This document shows positions 17,094-26,372 of a stretch of 64,000 nucleotides of DNA, piece after piece. The translations under genes and the position numbers were made by a program. This DNA comes from Thalassotalea crassostreae (GTDB taxonomy: Bacteria > Pseudomonadota > Gammaproteobacteria > Enterobacterales > Alteromonadaceae), in assembly GCF_001831495.1 (NCBI RefSeq), contig NZ_CP017689.1:2914001-2978000 (forward strand). The letters are read 5' to 3'. Every line of letters begins with the position of its first letter. The stretch's first letter is position 1. The notes under the pieces were generated by a model, which made no database searches, was not told the origin of the DNA, and worked only from the letters and a program-made list of their open reading frames with translations.

Positions 17094-19424
17094 TTAAGGC
17101 ACCAATTGTTCAAGTTGGATGGTCCTTTCGGTTACCGCTCCTGATGGTGATGTTACTTTCACAGTTAATGGCCCCTGCTCACTAGCATCTATATCGTCAA
17201 TAGGTTTTACTACGACAGAACATTGTTCAAATCCTAACGTGCTAGAGTTTAAAACCGTACATGAACTAGGCCCAACAATCTCGCCAACAGAAGTGCTGTA
17301 CTCAATTTTAGTACCGGAAGGCATACGCCCATTATGCAAGTCCGCAACATAGCTAATTATGGTTTTAGCGCCACCAGTAATATTTACTGTTAAAAAATAA
17401 TTAGCGACAACATTGCGTGATAACCCTTGTTCTATAATAGAAATATTTGCCCATGATCCCGATTGTAAAATAGTGATATTTTGACTAATTGGAACTAAGT
17501 CATTGCTACAACCGTTGCTTTCATCTTTACACAGCACACCATTATATTGACCATTTCCAATACCATTAAAAATGCCATCATTATTGAAGTCGACATACTC
17601 TTCGTTATCACCACCTTGTTGTAAACAAACAACACCAGTATCCATCAAGCAAGCATCGATTGCAGCTTGTGCCCCGCCTGCTAAGCTACCATCGCCATAT
17701 TGCCCCGAAAATACACCGTCCTCATTTTCATCTCTAAATACTTCAGCCGGAATATCAGTAAACGCTTCACCACTATCATACTCACCATTACCATTGGTGT
17801 CAGAAAAGCTCTCTTCTCCAATCAGATGAGCAAAGATTGTGACTCGATTGCCATAAACTTGTCCCAGTCCTCCTGGCATAGCGGCAGCTAAAGCAGTTGC
17901 CGCTGAAGCATTATCATAAAAGCATGGGTAACCTGCCGCATTTAACCCAGTGTTTAATCCAAGAGGGCTTAAACAAGCACCATTGTCCCCTATATATCGC
18001 GTACGCGTATTGGCATCCCTAAATGGAGGATTAGGTACTCTTGGCGCACTGCTGGTCCAATTGACACTACAATGCCCGTCTTCAGTTGTGCACGACGGAT
18101 CAACTTGTCCAAACTCGGTTGAAAAAGCAATTGCGGTTCCATCAGGTACAGGGTTATTAAAGTGATCGGCAACGTAAGCATTAACTTGCACTTGTGCACC
18201 ATCAATAAGCCAAGCTTCAGGGTTGAAATTTGATACCGATAAACTAAAGCTATTTTGATCCGCTACACCGGAGGAAACTACAAGCAAATCTGAAATGGTT
18301 GAAAGAGTATTATTACTCGTCAAACTAGCGATTACTCGCACCGACGTGGCAACGTTTCCTGATTGAACTATCACGGACACCATGCCTTTACTATCAGTTT
18401 GCGCATTGCTGTAGTTTAACGTTATTTCACCCGCCGTAGTAGAAAGCTCAAACATAACGTCTTCAAATGCTGCAGGGTTACCTGTTATATCCATTACCTG
18501 AAAAGTAAGAACTGAAGTTTCGCTGCGACCGATCCCTCCTCCACTTCCACCTGTACCTTGTAATGCGATAAATTCACTAGTTGCTGAGATGAAATTTATA
18601 CTTCCAGCGGTTGCATCTTGTACATCAACAACAGCGGAACTTGCTAATAACTGTGCCCCTACTTGTGCATTCACTTCAATAGTATCCTGCTGTCCGCAAC
18701 CAATATCTTTGTATGTTGATTGTGCACTGCCATTTAATGTAACGATTGGAGATTCAATTTCAGCGAGGCCTGCTTCTACACATGCCGATGTAAAGCTGAC
18801 ACTAACCGGAGCAGTATATAAACCACCATTATCATTATCTTCTATAGATACCGAAACAACGGTGGTTCCTGTGGCGCTAATGGTGCTAGGTAATGCTTGT
18901 GCTGCAGACATTGAAACAGAGGTACTTTGAGTGCTGACCGATACATTGATGCTAGCATCTAAATCATCAGTAACTGCCCATATTGTATCAGCACCAGCTT
19001 GCTCACCGGCTGTAATAATAATTGATGCAACCCCCTCTGCATCTGTTAATGCAGTGCCAATAACAGGATCAATATTCACTAGGCCGAATTGCGAACTAAA
19101 TTCGATAAGAATGCCCGCTTGCGGCTCATCATTTAATAGTAACGTTGCGCTTACCTTCACAGGGCTGGTAGTATTAACATCAACAGTATTATTGCCTGCA
19201 CTGTTGGTCAAAGATAAAGAAAAAGAGAATGTGTCTTCAACAGTTGCTGCGGCGGTAGTATCGTTAGATGTAGCTTGCTCATTACTCGAATCGGTTGAAC
19301 CGCTACTAGCACCTTGGTTTAAATGTTTAGCGATGTTTTCTTCACTTGGTTCATCTCCATCACAGGCGGCCAATGTTATACAGGTAATGATAGATAACAG
19401 TATATATTTCATTGCTAATTTCAT
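17094..19424 (-). CDS. Big-1 (invasin-type) repeat lipoprotein with an inserted segment carrying calcium-binding-like loops
   Basis: A 776-residue protein with a lipoprotein signal (ITLAACDGD), a Ser/Thr-rich linker (~25-65) and a series of Ig-like Big-1 repeats from ~70. These are recognisable by the recurring pattern V(S)ATLLL...G...I.FSS..G.......TDA.G.AS..I. A later repeat (GTAIAFSTEFGQVDPSCTTEDG) is interrupted by an insertion of about 150 residues. The insertion holds several Asp-rich loops of dockerin/EF-hand type (DTNGNGEYDSGE, DENEDGVFSG, DFNNDGIFNG) and six or more Cys. It is probably a surface or periplasmic structural/adhesive protein; the ligand is unknown. AAGGA lies before the ATG. 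Monocistronic. Confidence 0.85.
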   Translation of the reverse strand: MKLAMKYILLSIITCITLAACDGDEPSEENIAKHLNQGASSGSTDSSNEQATSNDTTAAATVEDTFSFSLSLTNSAGNNTVDVNTTSPVKVSATLLLNDEPQAGILIEFSSQFGLVNIDPVIGTALTDAEGVASIIITAGEQAGADTIWAVTDDLDASINVSVSTQSTSVSMSAAQALPSTISATGTTVVSVSIEDNDNGGLYTAPVSVSFTSACVEAGLAEIESPIVTLNGSAQSTYKDIGCGQQDTIEVNAQVGAQLLASSAVVDVQDATAGSINFISATSEFIALQGTGGSGGGIGRSETSVLTFQVMDITGNPAAFEDVMFELSTTAGEITLNYSNAQTDSKGMVSVIVQSGNVATSVRVIASLTSNNTLSTISDLLVVSSGVADQNSFSLSVSNFNPEAWLIDGAQVQVNAYVADHFNNPVPDGTAIAFSTEFGQVDPSCTTEDGHCSVNWTSSAPRVPNPPFRDANTRTRYIGDNGACLSPLGLNTGLNAAGYPCFYDNASAATALAAAMPGGLGQVYGNRVTIFAHLIGEESFSDTNGNGEYDSGEAFTDIPAEVFRDENEDGVFSGQYGDGSLAGGAQAAIDACLMDTGVVCLQQGGDNEEYVDFNNDGIFNGIGNGQYNGVLCKDESNGCSNDLVPISQNITILQSGSWANISIIEQGLSRNVVANYFLTVNITGGAKTIISYVADLHNGRMPSGTKIEYSTSVGEIVGPSSCTVLNSSTLGFEQCSVVVKPIDDIDASEQGPLTVKVTSPSGAVTERTIQLEQLVP

Positions 19425-19600
19425 CGATTAGTCCTTGAGTTTTCTGCACGTTACCACCGTGTTGCAGATAGTTCTTCAGAGTGTAGAGCTTAGTTTATCC
19501 TTATAATAAATTGCTGAATCGAATTAAAAACGCAATCTGATGACATAAAAAGCAATATCATACTGTCTCATGTACTTAACTCTTCAATACGTTAGAAAGC

Positions 19601-19640
19601 AAAAAACCGCATTATGAAGTCAATTCATTACAGCGGCTTT
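19601..19640 (-). terminator. Terminator of the TPR protein gene
   Basis: An imperfect stem (AAGCCGC...GCGGTTT with inner TGAA/TTCA pairing) on the minus strand followed by a T6 run, about 70 bases after the stop codon of the gene ending at 19710. Confidence 0.7.
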
Positions 19641-19709
19641 CTGTCATTATTAATTATTGCTTAATTTACATAATCAACTTATTGCGATTAACTTTCTTTG
19701 AGATAATAC

Positions 19710-21149
19710 TTACTCATTATGCTTCGATTTAACTCTATAAATATCTAGCTGCTCGTTGAGAATATTAATTTCGATATCTCTCTGTCTCAAGTTGCTTTCT
19801 AGTATTCGTTTTACTTGTTTTTCTTTTATCCGTCGATAGACAAAGAAACAGGCGATAGCAAGCAATGCCACGATCAGTATCACGTAATTTTCTTGTTGTT
19901 GTTTTTGCTCAATTTCTAACTTAACTATTTTTTCGTTCTGTTTTAATTTTTCGATTTCTTGGCTTAGCTGTTCTGCTTCATAACGAGCAAGTTGACTGTT
20001 TAAGGCTTTGTTTTCCGCTTTATTTCGCTCATCGATATACTTTTGAATATAATGCACAGCTTCACTAGTATTCTGATTAGCTGCAAATATTAGTGCATAC
20101 AACGCTATGTTGTTGGTTAACAATGGTAGGTAATTTTGTTCCGTGGCAAGTTGATTACCCGTTTCTAATGCTTGGTATGCTTGGTCAATTCGTCCCTGTT
20201 CTATGTAAGCCTTAGATAAGGCATGATAACAACCACCGCCAGCTCTACCATTTTCTGTGCTTGGGATTAACGCAATACATTCTAGCGCATATCTAATGGC
20301 TTGTTCAGAATCCCCCACTCGAGCGTAAAGCAATGAAATATTGGTAAGTTCAGAGGCTTCTTCATAACTAAGGTCATTGTCTTGATAATAGCTTAGCGCC
20401 TTTTTACTGTATGATTCCGACTGGTCATATTGCTCAATATTTTTGTAAACAATCGCCATATACGTCCATGCTTGTGCAAGTCCATAATAGTTACCCTCAG
20501 CTTCATAACGTGGCAATAAGTCAACTAACGTATCTAATGCTTGATCATAGCGATTTAAATTAATATACAGCCCCGCGATATTATAACGGATATCAATTTT
20601 ATCCTGTTCGCTACCATATTCTTTGTAAAGTTTTGATGCTTGCTGAAAAAAACTCAAAGATTGTAATTGGTCACTCATTTGCCCATAAGCTAAGCCAATA
20701 TTATTCAACAAATGCGCCTGCTTTAATGGTTCATCCACAGTTTCATAGTATTGGTACGCTGTTTGGTAGGCAGTCAGTGCTTTAGCATTGTTTCCTTTGA
20801 AATAGTTGAATACTCCAATTAATTTACTCGCATCGGCACTAAGTTGATGCAATTGATATACGTCGGCTAACGAATAGGCTTTCTCCATAGTTCTAATCGC
20901 AAACGTTAGATCATTAAGTTGGTGGTAGCGATTAGCCACTGCGGTTAAAACTTGTATCGTTTGCTCAGTAGTTAATTCATCTGAGGACAATATTTCTTCG
21001 AGCGCGTTTAAAGCATAAGTTGCATTTTCCATTTCAGCTGCTTTGGCAAACTTCTCTTCAAAATCAGCAACCGTAGTCGTTGCATAACTACTTTTTACCG
21101 CAAATACGCAATACAGTACTATCAGTGATATAAATTTAAAATGTTTCAT
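19710..21149 (-). CDS. Periplasmic TPR protein with a C-terminal membrane anchor and coiled coil
   Basis: A 479-residue protein: signal peptide (~1-23) and about eight to nine tetratricopeptide repeats (~30-370, for example AHLLNNIGLAYGQMSDQLQSLSFF and ACYHALSKAYIEQGRIDQAY-like units). A long Glu/Gln-rich coiled coil follows (~385-420), one membrane segment (~422-440) and a 40-residue basic/helical cytoplasmic tail. The layout equals the sensory half of TPR histidine kinases and TPR-GGDEF proteins, but the gene stops where the output domain would begin. The stop is a normal TGA/TAA-type end with a terminator beyond, so it appears to be a natural short form. Partner and ligand unknown. Confidence 0.8.
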   Translation of the reverse strand: MKHFKFISLIVLYCVFAVKSSYATTTVADFEEKFAKAAEMENATYALNALEEILSSDELTTEQTIQVLTAVANRYHQLNDLTFAIRTMEKAYSLADVYQLHQLSADASKLIGVFNYFKGNNAKALTAYQTAYQYYETVDEPLKQAHLLNNIGLAYGQMSDQLQSLSFFQQASKLYKEYGSEQDKIDIRYNIAGLYINLNRYDQALDTLVDLLPRYEAEGNYYGLAQAWTYMAIVYKNIEQYDQSESYSKKALSYYQDNDLSYEEASELTNISLLYARVGDSEQAIRYALECIALIPSTENGRAGGGCYHALSKAYIEQGRIDQAYQALETGNQLATEQNYLPLLTNNIALYALIFAANQNTSEAVHYIQKYIDERNKAENKALNSQLARYEAEQLSQEIEKLKQNEKIVKLEIEQKQQQENYVILIVALLAIACFFVYRRIKEKQVKRILESNLRQRDIEINILNEQLDIYRVKSKHNE

Positions 21150-21373
21150 CCATGCCTGCTTCTTTAAAGTCAGATGCTTCTTCTAATTATAAAACTACTA
21201 AATTTTTTATAAAAAACATAGGTTTTATAAAAATTAACGCAGAAAATAGTTGAGCGTAGGATTTATTTTTCAAATAGTAGATAAACCTGCCGAGTTGCAG
21301 TTGCCTAATTTAGTCCTCATCAACTAAAATAGGCGCAATAATAATTTTTATTTTAATCAATAAGGTTTTTCCT

Positions 21374-23050
21374 ATGGCGTTGCCAGATAAGTTTATTTAT
21401 TCAATGAACCGTGTTTCGAAAGTTGTCCCACCGAAACGCACAATCTTAAAAGACATTTCATTATCCTTCTTTCCTGGCGCTAAAATAGGTGTGCTTGGTT
21501 TAAACGGTGCAGGTAAGTCAACATTACTTCGCATTATGGCCGGTGTTGATACCGAATTTGAAGGTGAAGCTAAATTACTATCGGGCACAAAAGTAGGTTA
21601 CTTACCGCAAGAGCCGCAACTTGATGAAGAAAGTACGGTTAGAGAAATTGTTGAACAGGCCGTTAGTGAAGTTAAAAACGCCCTTGCTCGTCTTGATGCG
21701 GTTTATATGGAATACGCCGAAGAAGGTGCTGATTTTGACGCTCTTGCCAAAGAACAAGGTGAGCTCGAAGCAATTATCGAAACCCAAGATGGCCACAACA
21801 TTGATAACGTATTAGAACGAGCAGCTGACGCCTTACGTTTACCTGAGTGGGACCAACAAATTAAAGTACTTTCCGGTGGTGAACGTCGTCGTGTGGCACT
21901 TTGTCGTTTATTGCTTGAAAAACCAGATATGCTGTTACTCGATGAACCTACTAACCACTTAGATGCTGAATCTGTTGCATGGTTAGAGCGCTTCTTACAC
22001 GACTACCCGGGGACTGTTGTGGCTATCACCCATGATAGATACTTCCTTGATAATGTTGCCGGTTGGATCCTTGAGCTTGACCGTGGTTACGGTATTCCAT
22101 ATGAAGGTAACTATACCTCTTGGTTAGAGCAAAAAGATGCGCGTTTAGAGCAAGAAAAACGCCAAGAAAATGCATTAGCTAAAACAATCAAACACGAATT
22201 AGAGTGGGTACGTTCGAATCCGAAAGGTCGTCAAGCTAAATCAAAAGCTCGTATGGCACGTTTTGAAGAGTTATCAAGCCAAGAAAATCAAAAACGTAAT
22301 GAAACTAACGAACTATACATTCCACCAGGGCCTCGCCTTGGTGACAAAGTAATCGATGTTGAAAACATTACTAAATCATATGGCGAACGTGTCTTGATTG
22401 ACGATTTAAGTTTCTCAATTCCAAAAGGTGCGATCGTCGGAATTATCGGGCCAAACGGTGCCGGTAAATCAACATTATTTAAAATGCTTTCCGGCGCTGA
22501 GCAACCAGATTCTGGCTCTGTAACGGTTGGTGAAACTGTACAACTGGCAAGTGTTGATCAATTCCGTGACGACATGGTTGATACCAATACTGTTTACGAT
22601 GAGATTTCAGAAGGCTCGGATATTATCCGTATCCATAATTATGAAATTCCATCTCGCGCTTATGTCAGTCGTTTTAACTTTAAAGGCAACGACCAACAAA
22701 AACACATTGGTGACTTATCTGGTGGTGAGCGTAATCGTGTACATTTAGCGAAACTTGTGAAAACCGGTGGTAATGTAATATTACTCGATGAGCCTACCAA
22801 CGACTTGGACATCGAAACGTTACGAGCTTTAGAAGAAGCCATTTTGGAATTCCCAGGTTGTGCCATGGTTATTTCCCATGACCGCTGGTTCCTCGATCGC
22901 ATCGCAACTCATATCATCGATTACCGTGACGAAGGTCAGGTAAGTTTCTTTGAAGGTAACTTTACTGAATATGAAGAGTGGTTGAAGAAAACACTTGGTC
23001 CACAAGCTGCAGAACCACATCGTATTAAATACAAGCGTATGATTAAATAG
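21374..23050 (+). CDS. ettA: Energy-dependent translational throttle protein EttA (ABC-F)
   Basis: EttA binds the ribosomal E site and gates the first steps of elongation according to ATP/ADP. The 558-residue protein has two ABC ATPase domains without membrane parts. Walker A motifs are GLNGAGKST and GPNGAGKST, signatures are LSGGERRR and LSGGERNR, and Walker B motifs are LLLLDEPTNHLD and VILLDEPTNDLD. The EttA-type arm (~95-140) and the linker (~240-310) join them. The length matches the family (about 555). Monocistronic with a good terminator. Confidence 0.95.
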   Translation: MALPDKFIYSMNRVSKVVPPKRTILKDISLSFFPGAKIGVLGLNGAGKSTLLRIMAGVDTEFEGEAKLLSGTKVGYLPQEPQLDEESTVREIVEQAVSEVKNALARLDAVYMEYAEEGADFDALAKEQGELEAIIETQDGHNIDNVLERAADALRLPEWDQQIKVLSGGERRRVALCRLLLEKPDMLLLDEPTNHLDAESVAWLERFLHDYPGTVVAITHDRYFLDNVAGWILELDRGYGIPYEGNYTSWLEQKDARLEQEKRQENALAKTIKHELEWVRSNPKGRQAKSKARMARFEELSSQENQKRNETNELYIPPGPRLGDKVIDVENITKSYGERVLIDDLSFSIPKGAIVGIIGPNGAGKSTLFKMLSGAEQPDSGSVTVGETVQLASVDQFRDDMVDTNTVYDEISEGSDIIRIHNYEIPSRAYVSRFNFKGNDQQKHIGDLSGGERNRVHLAKLVKTGGNVILLDEPTNDLDIETLRALEEAILEFPGCAMVISHDRWFLDRIATHIIDYRDEGQVSFFEGNFTEYEEWLKKTLGPQAAEPHRIKYKRMIK

Positions 23051-23068
23051 TAACTTCACAAAATACAA

Positions 23069-23098
23069 AGCCCAGACATTACGTTCTGGGCTTTTTTA
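23069..23098 (+). terminator. Bidirectional rho-independent terminator
   Basis: AAGCCCAGA and TCTGGGCTT form a nine-base stem followed by T6, 18 bases after ettA. The convergent crotonase-family gene ends at 23130 and can use the other side. Confidence 0.9.
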
Positions 23099-23129
23099 TA
23101 TGGCCGCTTTGATCTGAAGCGAACAACCG

Positions 23130-23927
23130 CTATTTAGCCAATTTCTCTAATAAAGTGTTTACCGCATCTAGGTGTTCAGGATTGTTATGACACATGCCTT
23201 GCATCACCGCACAAACATCAAGAAAATCAGGTAATTCGGTACGTTGGGCCATCTTCATCAAACGTTTAGTTAAGCGTAAAGACGCGGTTGGTTTACTGGC
23301 AATTTCTTCCGCTAATTGCATTGTTCGTGCTATAAGTTTTTCAGGCTCTACCACATCTAAAACAAGCCCTAGCTCTTTTGCTTCTACGGCCGTAATCACT
23401 CTCCCCGTAAAGGTAAGCTCCGCCGCTTTTTGATAGCCAATTAATCGCTGCATAAACCAGGCACCGCCATCGCCTGGAATAATACCTAAATTGACGAAAG
23501 TCTCGCCGAATTTAGCCTTATTAGAAGCTATGCGTAAATCGCACATATTACAAATATCAAATCCTGCACCAATTGCTGGGCCATTAATCGCTGCGATGAC
23601 CGGTACTTCACAACTTTGAATCGCTAACGGAATACGCTGAATACCACGTCGATAACGCTCTTCCAATTCACTAACATCACCAGCAAAGTCGCCAGACCGC
23701 GTTGCCATATCTTTGATGTTACCGCCTGACGAAAACGCGCTGCCATTGGCCGTTAAAACCAAAACAGCAACGTCGCTTTGTCTATTTATCCATTCAATTG
23801 TATTAGCAATATCATCGGTTATTGCAGTGCCAGTTAAAGCATTGCGAACGTCATCACGGTTAAAGGTTAATGTGGCGATTTTATTACTAAATCCCAATGT
23901 ACAGTCTGTTAAATTTGGCTTGTTCAT
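23130..23927 (-). CDS. Enoyl-CoA hydratase/isomerase family protein
   Basis: A 265-residue crotonase-fold protein acting on an acyl-CoA. The oxyanion-hole motifs are present (SAFSSGGNIKDM and NGPAIGAGFDICNMCDL). Of the two catalytic Glu of enoyl-CoA hydratases, the first is replaced by Asp (GFDI), and the second position reads Val in GETFVNLGIIPGDGG. An Asp occurs in PGDGG instead. This points to an isomerase-type or other crotonase activity rather than a standard hydratase. It stands alone, not in a beta-oxidation operon, so the substrate cannot be named. Confidence 0.85.
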   Translation of the reverse strand: MNKPNLTDCTLGFSNKIATLTFNRDDVRNALTGTAITDDIANTIEWINRQSDVAVLVLTANGSAFSSGGNIKDMATRSGDFAGDVSELEERYRRGIQRIPLAIQSCEVPVIAAINGPAIGAGFDICNMCDLRIASNKAKFGETFVNLGIIPGDGGAWFMQRLIGYQKAAELTFTGRVITAVEAKELGLVLDVVEPEKLIARTMQLAEEIASKPTASLRLTKRLMKMAQRTELPDFLDVCAVMQGMCHNNPEHLDAVNTLLEKLAK

Positions 23928-24085
23928 AAGTTAAATATTCCAATGTTTAATAAACCTATAGTACTTATATTTACTGGAAAACTGTATCTGAATATTTCTG
24001 GCAGTGGCACCTTGTCTGAACTGAACTATAGTTTATGCGTGAAATTTAAAAAATAATTAGATAAATCAACAGTTCAGGAAGAAAA

Positions 24086-26119
24086 ATGAAGAATATTTTA
24101 ATCCCCGCAGTATTGCTAAGTTCAGTACTTGCCTGTAGCGGCGAAACGCCGACAAAACCTGAAGAACAGTTAAAATCAGGGATCAAACTGAGTTATATGG
24201 ATACTTCAGTATCCCCTGGCGATGACTTCAATCAATACGTCAACGGCAAATGGATGGATTCAGCAACTATACCAGCCGATAAATCAAGATTTGGTGTTTG
24301 GTCAGAACTTAGAGATGCGTCTGTCGACAATGTAAAAGTGATTATCGAAGAATCTGCTACTGGTGACTTTGCTGATGGCAGTGATCAACAAAAAGTTGGC
24401 GACCTTTACAATTCGTTTTTAGATATGGAAACTCGCAACAAGCTAAGTGTGCGTCCTTTAGATGCTGAATTTGCGCGGATCAGTGCGATCAATAACCTAT
24501 CTGATATGGCCGCTTACATGGCAGAAGCAAATAAACGAGGATATACCACCCCGTTTGCTTTAGGCCAATATGTAGACCTTAAAGACAATAATACTTATAT
24601 GATTTACACATGGCAAAGCGGCTTAGGTTTGCCTGATCGAGAGTACTATTTTAAAGAAGGCGAAATAGATCAAGAATTGCGCGAAAAATATAAGCAACAC
24701 ATTGCCAATATGTTTGCCCTTGCCGGGTTTAATGAAAGTGAACAAGCGGCGAATACTATCTATGCAATAGAGAAAAAGCTCGCCACCCACCATATAACCA
24801 AAGAAAAAACTCGTGATATGGTCGCACTCTATAACCCGGTACCACTTAGTGATGTTGCCAGTGTTACAGCAGGCTTTGATTGGCAAAGATACCTACAAAT
24901 TAGTGGTGTAAGTGACATTAAGCAAATTATTGTTACCCAACCAAGTTATATGGCAAGTCTAGCGGACACCTTAACATCGGTGAAAATTGATGATTGGAAG
25001 ACTTATTTTCGTTGGCATGCATTAAGTGCAAACGGTTCACGTTTAACGTCAGCAATTGATCAAGAAAAATTTAATTTCTACAGTAAAACCTTGTGGGGTA
25101 CACAAGAGCAACAACCAATGTGGCGTCGCAGCGTTAATGTTGTTAATAGCACATTAGGCGAAGTCGTTGGCAAGGTTTATGTATCAAAGCATTTTCCACC
25201 GCAAGCGAAAGCTAAAATGGAAAGCTTGGTGCAAAACCTAATCCTAGCTTATAAAGAAAGTATCGAAAACCTAGACTGGATGACTGAAGAAACTAAGGTG
25301 CAAGCGTTAGATAAATTATCTAAGTTTACACCGAAAATTGGTTACCCAGACAAATGGAAAGATTACTCTAAGTTAACCATCAAAGCTGATGACTATTTTG
25401 GTAATATCGAACGTGCAGCGCTAGCACAATACGAATTACAACTTGAACGTCAAAGTAAGCCAGTTGATAAAACTGAATGGAGCATGAACCCACAAACGAT
25501 AAATGCTTATTACAACCCACCTTTAAATGAAATTGTATTCCCTGCTGGTATTTTACAACCGCCATTTTTTGATATGAACGCAGATGATGCGGTTAACTAT
25601 GGCGGAATTGGCGCAGTGATCGGTCATGAAATCGGTCACGGTTTCGATGATTCAGGTGCAACGTTTGACGGCGATGGCGTACTTAGAAATTGGTGGACAG
25701 ATAAAGATTTAAGCGAATTTAAAGCTCGTACTGGTGCACTCATTGCGCAATACGATACATACCAAGTTTTTCCTGATCTTAACGTTAATGGGACATTCAC
25801 CCTTGGCGAGAACATCGGTGATCTTGGCGGATTAAGCATTGGCATGAAAGCTTATAAACTGTCGTTAAATGGAAATGACTCTCCAGTTATCGATGGCTTT
25901 ACTGGCGAACAACGATTGTTAATTGGCTTTGGCCAAATATGGCGCGGTGTTTACCGTGAAGAGTTTCTTCGCCAGTTAATCGCGACAGACCCACATTCAC
26001 CAGGTATGTTCCGCGTTAACGGCACAGTAAGAAATGTAAATGAATTTTACCAAGCGTTTTCAGTTAACGAAGATAACAAACTTTATTTAGCACCAGAGAA
26101 GCGCGTTAAAATTTGGTAA
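24086..26119 (+). CDS. M13-family metallopeptidase lipoprotein (PepO/neprilysin-like)
   Basis: A 677-residue zinc endopeptidase with a lipoprotein signal (SSVLACSGE), so exported and anchored. The N-terminal M13 domain starts GDDFNQYVNGKWM. The catalytic part has HEIGH at 514-518 in GAVIGHEIGHGFDDSG and the third zinc ligand E575 in GENIGDLGG, all as in the neprilysin/PepO family. These enzymes cleave oligopeptides on the amino side of hydrophobic residues. A terminator follows at 26167. It is the second anchored metallopeptidase in this part of the window after the M3 enzyme, but not in an operon with it. Confidence 0.94.
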   Translation: MKNILIPAVLLSSVLACSGETPTKPEEQLKSGIKLSYMDTSVSPGDDFNQYVNGKWMDSATIPADKSRFGVWSELRDASVDNVKVIIEESATGDFADGSDQQKVGDLYNSFLDMETRNKLSVRPLDAEFARISAINNLSDMAAYMAEANKRGYTTPFALGQYVDLKDNNTYMIYTWQSGLGLPDREYYFKEGEIDQELREKYKQHIANMFALAGFNESEQAANTIYAIEKKLATHHITKEKTRDMVALYNPVPLSDVASVTAGFDWQRYLQISGVSDIKQIIVTQPSYMASLADTLTSVKIDDWKTYFRWHALSANGSRLTSAIDQEKFNFYSKTLWGTQEQQPMWRRSVNVVNSTLGEVVGKVYVSKHFPPQAKAKMESLVQNLILAYKESIENLDWMTEETKVQALDKLSKFTPKIGYPDKWKDYSKLTIKADDYFGNIERAALAQYELQLERQSKPVDKTEWSMNPQTINAYYNPPLNEIVFPAGILQPPFFDMNADDAVNYGGIGAVIGHEIGHGFDDSGATFDGDGVLRNWWTDKDLSEFKARTGALIAQYDTYQVFPDLNVNGTFTLGENIGDLGGLSIGMKAYKLSLNGNDSPVIDGFTGEQRLLIGFGQIWRGVYREEFLRQLIATDPHSPGMFRVNGTVRNVNEFYQAFSVNEDNKLYLAPEKRVKIW

Positions 26120-26166
26120 GCGAAAGGAAATCAAAAGTAAAGGTTTCAACTTAGCTAAAAAAGCAA

Positions 26167-26195
26167 GGGGATTATCATAATCCTCTTTCTTTTTG
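26167..26195 (+). terminator. Rho-independent terminator of the M13 peptidase gene
   Basis: GGGGATTAT and ATAATCCTC pair over eight of nine positions with a one-base centre, followed by a T-rich run ending in T5; about 50 bases after the stop codon. Confidence 0.7.
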
Positions 26196-26201
26196 TGACT
26201 A

Positions 26202-26332
26202 TTAACTGCCGTTAGTGTCAGGAGCAAAATAAATATAACCAATTAAAAATAGCCAAAGAAGCGCACAAATAATAGCAAAAATACAACGTCATAAACGACA
26301 AATACCAAAGTATCTATTACCGACAGGTTCAA
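26202..26332 (-). pseudogene. Possible very small membrane-protein gene, perhaps frameshifted
   Basis: On the minus strand, 41 bases after the symporter stop, AGAGGA precedes a TTG at 26332. The frame reads MNLSVIDTLVFVVYDVVF and then stops after 29 residues. A one-base shift at the A5/T5 run (26277-26281) would continue it into AIICALLWLFLIGYIYFAP and stop at 26202, giving about 43 residues with one membrane helix. Either version is hydrophobic and could be a small companion protein of the symporter, or simply chance. Both readings are weak. Confidence 0.3.
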
Positions 26333-26372
26333 GCTTCCTCTTTTGAGTTGATTAATTTAGTTACCTAAATAT

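Noticed and set aside
18931-19431. Long open frame (166 codons) on the plus strand inside the Big-1 gene
   Set aside because: It is antisense to a lipoprotein with clear signal and repeats, has no ribosome-binding site and a low-complexity Ala/Ser/Val composition typical of a shadow frame.
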